In this document: positions 7,748 to 14,301 of the stretch, piece after piece | How the letters are laid out: each line of letters begins with the position of its first letter | Numbering within the stretch: position 1 is the first letter of the stretch | DNA from: Candidatus Hydrogenedens sp. | Lineage (GTDB): Bacteria > Hydrogenedentota > Hydrogenedentia > Hydrogenedentales > Hydrogenedentaceae | NCBI GenBank assembly: GCA_035378955.1 | Contig: DAOSUS010000066.1 | Location: forward strand, 1-17,107 | Reading direction: 5' to 3' | DNA: 17,107 nt | Translations under genes and position numbers: made by a program | The notes under the pieces: generated by a model | Database searches by the model: none | What the model saw: only the letters and a program-made list of their open reading frames with translations | Told to the model about the DNA's origin: nothing

Positions 7748-7831
7748 GGAGGGTTAGGATAATTGGTAATCCACCGGTCTTGAAAACCGGCGCCTTCGGG
7801 CTTGGGGGTTCGAGTCCCCCACCCTCCGCCA
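7748..7831 (+). tRNA. tRNA-Ser(UGA)
   Basis: An 84-nt class II tRNA folds cleanly. The acceptor stem pairs GGAGGGT (7748-7754) with ACCCTCC (7821-7827), followed by G73 and an encoded CCA (7829-7831). The D arm is GGAT/ATCC. The anticodon stem CCGGT/ACCGG holds the loop CTTGAAA with anticodon TGA at 7781-7783. The T arm is GGGGG-TTCGAGT-CCCCC. The short variable arm GCC-TTCG-GGC (7792-7801) forms a UUCG tetraloop and fits serine identity. The anticodon arm closely resembles E. coli tRNA-Ser(UGA). It reads UCA and related UCN codons. Confidence 0.96.
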
Positions 7832-7846
7832 TTTTTTTTAACTATT

Positions 7847-7852
7847 AGGAGG
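7847..7852 (+). promoter_or_regulatory. Strong Shine-Dalgarno fixing the first dehydrogenase start
   Basis: AGGAGG lies 6 nt before the ATG at 7859. It excludes the longer in-frame start at 7802, which would lie inside the tRNA gene and add 19 low-complexity residues. Confidence 0.85.
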
Positions 7853-7858
7853 AATATT

Positions 7859-8833
7859 ATGAATGTAGGAATTCTTGGTTGTGGGACAATGGGTCGGCTC
7901 CACGCAGAAATGGCAGAAAAATGTGGTCTTAAAGTTGTCCAATGTTCCGATGTTAATTCTCAAAGTGGAAAAGCCTTAGCAAAGAGTTTCAAAGCCAAAT
8001 TCGTGAAAAATTGGGAAGATGTAGTGGCTAATAAAGATGTAGATATTGTAGCAATAGCCACTCCCACACCATTGCATTTTCCCATGCTTGACATGGCAAT
8101 AAAAAAAGGGAAATATATATTTTGTGAAAAACCTCTTTGCAGGACTGTAGAAGAATGCAAAAAGGTTATTCAAAAGGCAGAAAAGGCAAAAATTAAACTT
8201 TTTGTAGGACATGTCGTTCGTTATTTCCATGAGTTTGAATCTATTCAGGAGCAGATAAAATCTGGGAAAATAGGTGAAGTAGGTTTTATAAAAATGTATC
8301 GTGGAGGAATGCCACCACAGGGTAAAAATAGTTGGTTTCGTGATTTTTCTAAGAGTGGAGGTGTTACTTTTGATTGTATGATACATGATATTGATTGGTT
8401 GAGGTATATATTTGGAGAGGTTAAAACCGTTTATTGTCAAAACCTCATTGAAAAGAATTGTGCGCCATTAGATTATTCACAGGTAACGGTTCGTATGAAA
8501 AATGGGGTTCTGGCTCTGGTTATAGGCACATGGGCTCATCCATCGGGATTTCGTGTCAAAGTTGAAGTATGTGGTAGTGATGGTCTTATGTATTACGATA
8601 ACATGGAAACTCCACTTGAAGTTCAATTAAGGGAACAAAATAAGGTTAGTGGGACTATTGTTCCTGAAAGTCCTGTAATAAAAAGCCCTTATCAAAAAGA
8701 ATGGGAAGATTTTATAAGTTGGATTAAAGATGGTAAAGAACCGCGTGTTTCGATGTATGATGCCCTCAAAGCAGTGGAAATTGTAAGTGCTTGCCTTCGT
8801 TCAGCAAAAATCAAACAACCTGTGAATTTATAA
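7859..8833 (+). CDS. Gfo/Idh/MocA-family oxidoreductase (first of pair)
   Basis: This is an NAD(P)-dependent sugar or cyclitol dehydrogenase of the Gfo/Idh/MocA family, 324 residues from the ATG chosen by its ribosome binding site. The Rossmann motif is GILGCGTMGRLHA (residues 4-16). The catalytic Lys is in FCEKPL (Lys91), and the active-site pair is in DCMIHDIDWLRY (His176 and Asp179). This resembles inositol 2-dehydrogenase-like members, but the substrate cannot be assigned. The C-terminal alpha/beta domain is complete. It begins 27 nt after the tRNA CCA end and is followed, 12 nt later, by a second member of the same family. The pair probably acts on the same or successive sugar substrates, which is an inference from linkage only. 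Confidence 0.9.
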   Translation: MNVGILGCGTMGRLHAEMAEKCGLKVVQCSDVNSQSGKALAKSFKAKFVKNWEDVVANKDVDIVAIATPTPLHFPMLDMAIKKGKYIFCEKPLCRTVEECKKVIQKAEKAKIKLFVGHVVRYFHEFESIQEQIKSGKIGEVGFIKMYRGGMPPQGKNSWFRDFSKSGGVTFDCMIHDIDWLRYIFGEVKTVYCQNLIEKNCAPLDYSQVTVRMKNGVLALVIGTWAHPSGFRVKVEVCGSDGLMYYDNMETPLEVQLREQNKVSGTIVPESPVIKSPYQKEWEDFISWIKDGKEPRVSMYDALKAVEIVSACLRSAKIKQPVNL

Positions 8834-8845
8834 GGAGGAATTGAG

Positions 8846-9844
8846 ATGGTTAAACTCGGAATTTTGAGTTTTGCTCATTTGCATGCCTATAGTTATGCAC
8901 ATTGTGTAAATTTAATTCCTGAAGCAGAATTGACTGCTATCTGGGATGATGATAAAGAAAGAGGAAAAGATGCCAGCCAAAAATATCAAACTAATTTTGT
9001 TGAAGATTTAGATGAATTTTTAAGTCTACCCTTAGACGGTGTCATTATTACATCCGAAAATGTCAATCACAAACCCATGGCAATAAAATCTGCTGAAGCA
9101 GGGAAATGGATACTTTGTGAAAAGCCCCTTGCAACAACTATTGAAGATGCAATGTGTATGATAAACACTTGTAAAAAAGTAGGTGTGGGTTTGGGTGTTG
9201 CTTTTCCGTGCCGATTCTTAACCCCTATCTTGAAGGCTAAGGAATATATAAGGTTGGGAAAATTAGGGACTATTCTTTCTATTTCATGCACTAATAATGG
9301 TTCTTATCCTGGTGGTTGGTTTGGTGATGTTAAACTTTCAGGAGGTGGTGCAGTAATGGACCATACGGTACATGTAGCAGACCTTTTAAGATGGATGTTA
9401 GATAAAGAATTTGATAGTGTATATTGCGAATTGGGAAATCAAATGCATAAGGGGATTTTAGAAACGGATGATATGGGATGTTTACAATTAGAAATGGAAG
9501 GTGGTATTCAGGTATCCCATATTGCAAGTTGGAACCGACCCAAGAGTTTCCCAACCTGGGGTGATGTAACTATGGAATTTATAGGGACAAAAGGCGTTTT
9601 ATATCTAGATGCATTTAATCAAAAATTAAACATATATAGTGATTTTGCGATGAAAACGGAATGGGGCTTCTGGGGTGATAATCCTGATTTGGGATTAATC
9701 CAGGATTTTGTAAAATCTATTCAAGAAAAAAGAGACCCTATGTCGAAGGGAATTGATGGTTTGCGTTCTGTTGAAGTTACGGTATTTGCATACGAGTCGT
9801 ATAAGGCTGGGAAAAAGGTTAAAATAAAAAGAGCGAAATGTTAA
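8846..9844 (+). CDS. Gfo/Idh/MocA-family oxidoreductase (second of pair)
   Basis: A 332-residue paralogue of the preceding gene, with a good ribosome binding site AAGGAGG (8832-8838) overlapping the upstream stop codon. The catalytic motif CEKPL (Lys93) and the C-terminal-domain signature GGGAVMDHTVHVADLLRW (His173, His176, Asp179) are present. The N-terminal nucleotide-binding loop is atypical. It reads GILSFAHLHA, with two histidines, instead of GxGxxG. Such a loop is known in a subgroup of the family and does not by itself mean loss of activity. The gene ends 4 bp before the oppositely oriented methyltransferase, so transcripts converge without a visible terminator. Substrate unknown. Confidence 0.88.
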   Translation: MVKLGILSFAHLHAYSYAHCVNLIPEAELTAIWDDDKERGKDASQKYQTNFVEDLDEFLSLPLDGVIITSENVNHKPMAIKSAEAGKWILCEKPLATTIEDAMCMINTCKKVGVGLGVAFPCRFLTPILKAKEYIRLGKLGTILSISCTNNGSYPGGWFGDVKLSGGGAVMDHTVHVADLLRWMLDKEFDSVYCELGNQMHKGILETDDMGCLQLEMEGGIQVSHIASWNRPKSFPTWGDVTMEFIGTKGVLYLDAFNQKLNIYSDFAMKTEWGFWGDNPDLGLIQDFVKSIQEKRDPMSKGIDGLRSVEVTVFAYESYKAGKKVKIKRAKC

Positions 9845-9848
9845 ATCG

Positions 9849-10418
9849 TCAGGAGTTTTGTTTTTTCCATTTGTAAAGTATATCGTAAAGAATAATTCCG
9901 AAACTGGTTGCAACATTAATGGTGTTTTTATAACCATACATGGGAATATGAACTATATCATCAACAATTTTTAATACTCTTTCTTGAACTCCCATTACTT
10001 CATTACCTAAAACAATTGCAACGGGTGAAGGCCAGAAGTAATCGAAACAAGATTTTGAGTTTTCTGTTATTTCAATGGCTACAATAGGTATAGATTTTTC
10101 TTTTAAAGTTACTATACAATCTTTTGTTCGTTCATAATAACTCCAAGGGATATATTCATGGGCTCCTAATGCTGTTTTTTCTATTTTTTTGTGTGGCGGA
10201 TGGGCAGACATACCACAAAGATATAAATGTTCTACAGCACCTGCATCTGCTGTTCTGAAAATGGAACCTACATTATAGGCACTTCTTAAATTGTCCAATA
10301 CAACATGAATAGGGTTTCTCTGAATTGGATTTAAAGAATTTATATCCAGTCCTTTATAAAAAGGTTCCTGAGGAGAATACGGAACTGGGTCACGCTTATA
10401 TTGTTCTAATTCGTCCAT
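9849..10418 (-). CDS. SpoU/TrmH-family RNA 2'-O-methyltransferase
   Basis: This is an S-adenosylmethionine-dependent ribose methyltransferase of the SPOUT class, likely acting on tRNA or rRNA. All three family motifs are visible in the 189-residue protein. Motif 1 is NLRSAYNVGSIFRTADA, motif 2 is IVLGNEVMGV, and motif 3 is IPMYGYKNTINVATSFGI, which form the trefoil-knot cofactor site. There is no N-terminal substrate-binding extension beyond about 30 residues, so it is a compact TrmH/TrmL-like member. The target nucleotide cannot be named from sequence. No Shine-Dalgarno sequence is evident before the ATG. It diverges from serC and converges with the dehydrogenase pair. Confidence 0.9.
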   Translation of the reverse strand: MDELEQYKRDPVPYSPQEPFYKGLDINSLNPIQRNPIHVVLDNLRSAYNVGSIFRTADAGAVEHLYLCGMSAHPPHKKIEKTALGAHEYIPWSYYERTKDCIVTLKEKSIPIVAIEITENSKSCFDYFWPSPVAIVLGNEVMGVQERVLKIVDDIVHIPMYGYKNTINVATSFGIILYDILYKWKKQNS

Positions 10419-10432
10419 TGTTCTATTAAAGT

Positions 10433-10475
10433 TTAAACCTCTACAAAAGATATGCTATAATTATTGAAATTATAG
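10433..10475. promoter_or_regulatory. Overlapping divergent promoters in an inverted repeat
   Basis: CTATAATT (10455-10462) and AATTATAG (10468-10475) form a perfect 8-bp inverted repeat with a 5-bp centre. It places TATAAT on each strand. The plus-strand copy (10456-10461) is preceded by TGC, an extended -10, and by TTAAAC (10433-10438) with a 17-bp spacer. This fits a serC promoter with a leader of about 73 nt. The minus-strand copy would serve the methyltransferase, but its -35 is weak. Confidence 0.5.
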
Positions 10476-10540
10476 ATTTCGGGCTTCATTTTACTAAAAT
10501 CTCAATAATTAATTCACATTTAATCTTTTAGGAGAAAAAT

Positions 10541-11632
10541 ATGTTAGAAGGTCGTGTTTTTAATTTTTCCGCAGGTCCTTCCATGTTACCAGAACCTGTT
10601 TTAGTACAGGCACAACAAGAATTATTAGTGTATCCGGGTGCCGGGGCTTCGGTCATGGAAATAAGTCATCGTTCTAAATCATTTGATGAGATTTTAGAAA
10701 AAGCAAAAGATTATCTAAAAAAGTTATTGAATATGCCAGATAATTATAAAATTATTTTTACTCCTGGCGGTGCAACTATGCAATTTTCGATGTTAGCAAT
10801 GAATTTTTTGAATGGAGGGACAGCGGATTATATTAATACTGGGTCCTGGGCATCGAAAGCAATGAGTGAAGGCAAAAAACATGGTAATGTTCGTGAAGCA
10901 TGGTCAGGTAAAAGTGAAAATTATGTTCGAATGCCTTCTTCCTCTGAAATAAATATTTCCGATGAAGCAAAGTATGTCCATTTTACATCTAATGAAACAA
11001 TTCAAGGGATTGAGTTTTTTAGTGAACCTGATGTTGGTGATAAGCCTTTATTCTGTGATGCTTCTTCTGATTTTCTTTCTCGTCCTATAGACATAACAAA
11101 ATATGCATTAATATACGCAGGGGCACAAAAAAATGTAGGTCCTTCGGGTATTGCGGTAGTTATCATTCGAGAAGATTTATTATCGATTGTTCCTGAGAAA
11201 CTACCTTCTTTGTTAGATTACAAACTCATGGTAGAAAATAATTCACTTTATAATACACCATCTACATGGAGTATTTATATTGTTGGTTTGGTGGTAAAAT
11301 GGCTATATGAGGATATCGGCGGTTTAGAAAAAATTGAAGAAATAAATAAGAAAAAAGCGGAATTGTTGTATCAAGTTATTGATGAAAGTAACGGTTTTTA
11401 TAAAGGTCATGCTAAAAAAGAGAGCCGTTCACGAATGAATGTTACATTCCGTCTTCCTGAAGAAACACTTGAAAAAGAATTTATATCTAAAGCAAGCGAG
11501 GAAGGCTTGAAGGAATTAAAAGGGCACCGTTCTGTAGGTGGTTGTCGTGCGTCTATTTACAATGCTATGCCCTATGAAGGCTGTCAAGCATTGGCTCAAT
11601 TTATGAAAGATTTTGCACAATCCCATGGATAA
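10541..11632 (+). CDS. serC: Phosphoserine aminotransferase
   Basis: This is the PLP-dependent enzyme that converts 3-phosphohydroxypyruvate and glutamate into O-phosphoserine and 2-oxoglutarate in serine biosynthesis. It can also act in PLP synthesis. The 363-residue length is standard. The N-terminus carries the signature FNFSAGPSMLP (8-17), then the substrate-phosphate motif ISHRSK (41-46). The PLP contact region PGGATMQF (75-82) follows, and Lys197 in YAGAQKNVGPSG forms the Schiff base. The C-terminus has HRSVGGCRASIYNA, a classic SerC signature. AGGAGA precedes the ATG by about 6 nt. Neither serA nor serB is adjacent. The stop lies 11 bp from the convergent ceramidase-family gene. Confidence 0.96.
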   Translation: MLEGRVFNFSAGPSMLPEPVLVQAQQELLVYPGAGASVMEISHRSKSFDEILEKAKDYLKKLLNMPDNYKIIFTPGGATMQFSMLAMNFLNGGTADYINTGSWASKAMSEGKKHGNVREAWSGKSENYVRMPSSSEINISDEAKYVHFTSNETIQGIEFFSEPDVGDKPLFCDASSDFLSRPIDITKYALIYAGAQKNVGPSGIAVVIIREDLLSIVPEKLPSLLDYKLMVENNSLYNTPSTWSIYIVGLVVKWLYEDIGGLEKIEEINKKKAELLYQVIDESNGFYKGHAKKESRSRMNVTFRLPEETLEKEFISKASEEGLKELKGHRSVGGCRASIYNAMPYEGCQALAQFMKDFAQSHG

Positions 11633-11643
11633 TAGATAATACC

Positions 11644-12939
11644 TTATTTATTCCTCTCTATTAATTCGTTTACAGTGGCAATAATCGTTTCCCCTAATTG
11701 AGGTCTATAGAAGGAAGCCGTTACTTCATAGCCACTCTGTTGGTATTCTTTTTCTGTGAGAATATATCCTATCAGGTCATTGGTAAAAGAAGTAACAACA
11801 GGTATTTTTATTCCTTGACTTTCTAATTTTTGTTTTACTCCCATACCTATTTCAGTTATAGGTTCACCTGGGAAAGTAACAATGGCACAATCATTAATCT
11901 GTATGAAATGAAATGGTGCTTTTGATGGAAATAATTGGTTTATCATAGCATTTACCATTTCCTCTGAAACATTGTATTCGTCCCCTGCTATTTTAAAGAA
12001 GTCAGGTGCTACCTTTTTAGATGGTAATTCCTTCCATAAAACATCATGTTTAAATAATGATATAGGTTTGGGTTTTAAATCTTTGAGTATATCTGTTACA
12101 AGTTTTGCTAAATTAAGTCCATAGTTTTCCATAGATTCCCAGGCAGAGGCTCCTTTATAACCTGATGGAGCAACATCGCCTTCTGCTCCGTTAGAAAACA
12201 TACAGGTTGTTCCGGGATAAAAGGTTTCTATAGTTCTTTGTATTATTCCTGGATAACCTGCGGATAATAACATTTCATTAGGTGTCATTATAGTTTCATG
12301 AGCGGTAAAATTAACAAAAACTACCCAGGGTTTGTTTTCCTTATCAAATCTTAATACAGTAAGATATGGGTCGGTAGGTAATTCCTCATGCCTTCTGTTT
12401 CTGTTTAACCCTTTTGTTGCTATTCTTCCTGCTGAAAAGGTTACTGGTGAAAGTGTCTTTATTGATTCCTGAATTCCTTTTGCAATTTGTGAAGAGACAT
12501 ACTGCAATACCTCTGCATCAAAAATTCCTATGTTAGGATTATTAACAATGTTTCTTTCATCCATAGACATACCCTCAAGTCCTGCATGGGTATGACTTGA
12601 CATCATTAAAACATTATTTTGATTAACAAAAGGTAATTCTGCTTTTTGTATTGTATGTTCTACCAAACTCCAGGGGACATGACAAATGTCTAAACTAATT
12701 ATGAATAAATATTCATCATCATTTTTCAGTGTTAGTATTTTTGCCCATGTTTCATCATGAGTGCCTAATGCCGGTTTCCCTTGTCTTTCGCCATATCCAC
12801 CTAACTGAACTTTTAAGCCTTGATTGATGGGGTTTATAGAAACTCTGGATATTCCTGCATAAATTTCTGAAAATGACATAGAACAAACCCCCATTAAAAA
12901 TATCACTGATAATACAACAATAAGTGTATATTTATTCAT
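11644..12939 (-). CDS. Secreted neutral-ceramidase-family protein
   Basis: A 431-residue protein of the neutral/alkaline non-lysosomal ceramidase family, N-terminal domain only. Known members are zinc amidases that cleave ceramide. An N-terminal signal peptide (about 1-28) predicts export. Zinc-site motifs are present: SSHTHAG with His116/His118, FTAHETIM with His214, FPGEP with Glu359 and NDLIGY with Tyr392. The conserved loop reads FSNGAEGDVAP. In characterised ceramidases the nucleophile Ser sits in GDxSP, so Ala257 replaces it here. Many short bacterial homologues also vary at this site, so the reaction is uncertain. The C-terminal immunoglobulin-like domain of full ceramidases is absent. 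It starts 4 bp after a glycine-zipper lipoprotein gene and is probably the last gene of the kinase operon. Confidence 0.85.
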   Translation of the reverse strand: MNKYTLIVVLSVIFLMGVCSMSFSEIYAGISRVSINPINQGLKVQLGGYGERQGKPALGTHDETWAKILTLKNDDEYLFIISLDICHVPWSLVEHTIQKAELPFVNQNNVLMMSSHTHAGLEGMSMDERNIVNNPNIGIFDAEVLQYVSSQIAKGIQESIKTLSPVTFSAGRIATKGLNRNRRHEELPTDPYLTVLRFDKENKPWVVFVNFTAHETIMTPNEMLLSAGYPGIIQRTIETFYPGTTCMFSNGAEGDVAPSGYKGASAWESMENYGLNLAKLVTDILKDLKPKPISLFKHDVLWKELPSKKVAPDFFKIAGDEYNVSEEMVNAMINQLFPSKAPFHFIQINDCAIVTFPGEPITEIGMGVKQKLESQGIKIPVVTSFTNDLIGYILTEKEYQQSGYEVTASFYRPQLGETIIATVNELIERNK

Positions 12940-12943
12940 ATAT

Positions 12944-13546
12944 TTAATCTACAACGAATGTAGCTCTTCCTGAAATGGAGGATAGTTTCGTGGAGACACG
13001 GAATAATATTGTATATTGTCCTGGTGATAAATTAGGAGGTAAACGGAATTGCTGACTGCTTACCCATGTTCCATCATTTCTGTTAAATGAGGAAGAGGAA
13101 AGGTCGGCAATGAGTTGTTCGCCTTTTAAAAGGCTTCGTGTTTCTGTTACAGTGGTTCCGGAACCGGTTCCTAATAAAGCATATTGAACAGTTGCTTCAA
13201 TCATATTTCCGGGTGTAACTACATTGGGCAAAACTTCTGCCCGTTCAAAGGATAATCGTTCACCTTGACTGGCCTGGTAATTGTATTCTGTAGCTGTTTG
13301 CTCAGCGGACTTTGCTTTTTGTGCTTTTATGTCGTGAGCAACCAATCCTGCTATACCGCCAAGAACTGCACCTATGGCCGCACCTTCAAGAGTATGTCCG
13401 GATTGATGCCCTATAATAGCACCTGTTGCACCACCTAAAGCAGCACCTAATCCGCCTGCTTCACCATAGGTTTGACATCCCGTTCCATAGAGCACAAAGG
13501 AGATAGTAATTATCATAAGTAAAAACAGTGAGAGAAATTTTTTCAT
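12944..13546 (-). CDS. Glycine-zipper lipoprotein
   Basis: A 200-residue envelope protein. A signal peptide ends at Cys24 (LYGTGCQ), a plausible but non-consensus lipobox. Residues about 30-70 form a glycine zipper with repeated Gly/Ala spacing (GGLGAALGGATGAIIG and later GAAIGAVLGGIAG), as in YMGG- or SlyB-like outer-membrane proteins. The remaining 120 residues look like a beta-sandwich domain ending PGQYTILFRV and GRATFVVD. Its function is unknown. AAAGGA precedes the ATG by about 6 nt. It lies 23 bp after the response regulator and 4 bp before the ceramidase-family gene, so it is probably co-transcribed with both. Confidence 0.82.
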   Translation of the reverse strand: MKKFLSLFLLMIITISFVLYGTGCQTYGEAGGLGAALGGATGAIIGHQSGHTLEGAAIGAVLGGIAGLVAHDIKAQKAKSAEQTATEYNYQASQGERLSFERAEVLPNVVTPGNMIEATVQYALLGTGSGTTVTETRSLLKGEQLIADLSSSSFNRNDGTWVSSQQFRLPPNLSPGQYTILFRVSTKLSSISGRATFVVD

Positions 13547-13569
13547 AGTGTTTCCTTTCTTATTCTTTT

Positions 13570-14301
13570 TTAGTTTTCATCATAAGGAATATAAGGTATT
13601 ATATTATTATATCTTAACGAAAGAATATATTCCTTACTATTATCATCTAAATAAACGAATTCTACGCCATATTTATTTACCATTTTTTTTTCTTTATTTA
13701 TGAAATTTACTACATCCCACCGAATAATGCCCTTGCCTGTTAAAAAAGTTTCTTCTTGATTTTTCAATCTTATAGAAAATTCAACAATTTCATTGCCCCC
13801 TATTTTCTCTTCAGTAGCGAAGGAAAAACCACCTCTTCCTATTAGTATATTATCCATCTTATTTGTATCTAATTTCCGAATCCACCCTGAATATAGTCCC
13901 TGTTTTTCTATATCTAACTGTAATCTTTGTTCCCATGGGGTGCATAATCTTTCTATTGTAGATGTAAGTAAAAGTAGTTGAAAAGGTTTGTATATAACCG
14001 ATTCGGCTCCAATTTGAAATAAGTTTTGTGATGGCACATCATTATATGCAGTAATAGCGATAATGGGAGGGTTATATGCATCGATTTTTTTTGCCATTTT
14101 AATAATTTCTATTCCGGATATTTCGGGTAGGCGTAAGTCGGTAATAAGCAGGTCAGGTTTTATCTCTGAAAAGGTCTTAATAAAATCCTTCGGATTGTAA
14201 AAAGTAGTTGTATCATATCCCCTGCTTTCTAATTCTATTGCAATCATCTCATTCAGGTCTATTTCATCTTCAAGTATAAATATTGTTTTTTTATTTCCCA
14301 T
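13570..14301 (-). CDS. Response regulator with PilZ-like output domain
   Basis: A 243-residue two-component response regulator. The receiver (about 5-120) has the acidic pair Glu11/Asp12, phospho-acceptor Asp55 in LLITDLRLP, Thr84 in AITAYND and Lys105 in YKPF. The C-terminal part (about 147-232) resembles a PilZ domain, with NILIGRGGFSF, then GKGIIRW and YGVEFVYLDD. However, the arginine pair that binds cyclic di-GMP in true PilZ receptors is not evident. There is no DNA-binding domain. I chose the ATG at 14301 because GAGG lies 9 nt upstream. A GTG at 14316 would add five residues without a ribosome binding site. The start overlaps the kinase gene by 11 bp, making the kinase its likely partner. 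Confidence 0.88.
   Translation of the reverse strand: MGNKKTIFILEDEIDLNEMIAIELESRGYDTTTFYNPKDFIKTFSEIKPDLLITDLRLPEISGIEIIKMAKKIDAYNPPIIAITAYNDVPSQNLFQIGAESVIYKPFQLLLLTSTIERLCTPWEQRLQLDIEKQGLYSGWIRKLDTNKMDNILIGRGGFSFATEEKIGGNEIVEFSIRLKNQEETFLTGKGIIRWDVVNFINKEKKMVNKYGVEFVYLDDNSKEYILSLRYNNIIPYIPYDEN

Noticed and set aside
7748..7831. Selenocysteine tRNA
   Set aside because: The anticodon is TGA (serine UGA), not TCA, and the acceptor stem has 7 base pairs.
7804..7839. tRNA T-arm followed by T8 as an intrinsic terminator
   Set aside because: The T-arm stem is 12 nt away from the T-run, so the hairpin is not adjacent. I kept it only as part of the tRNA-operon observation.
7802..7858. Extended N-terminus of the first Gfo/Idh/MocA protein
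   Set aside because: The extension would be translated from inside the tRNA gene. A perfect AGGAGG precedes the ATG at 7859, where the family N-terminus begins.
11630..11663. TAATAGA / TCTATTA inverted repeat between serC and the ceramidase-family gene as a bidirectional terminator
   Set aside because: The stem is only 7 bp, almost all A-T, with a 20-nt loop and no T-run. It is too weak to call in this AT-rich DNA.
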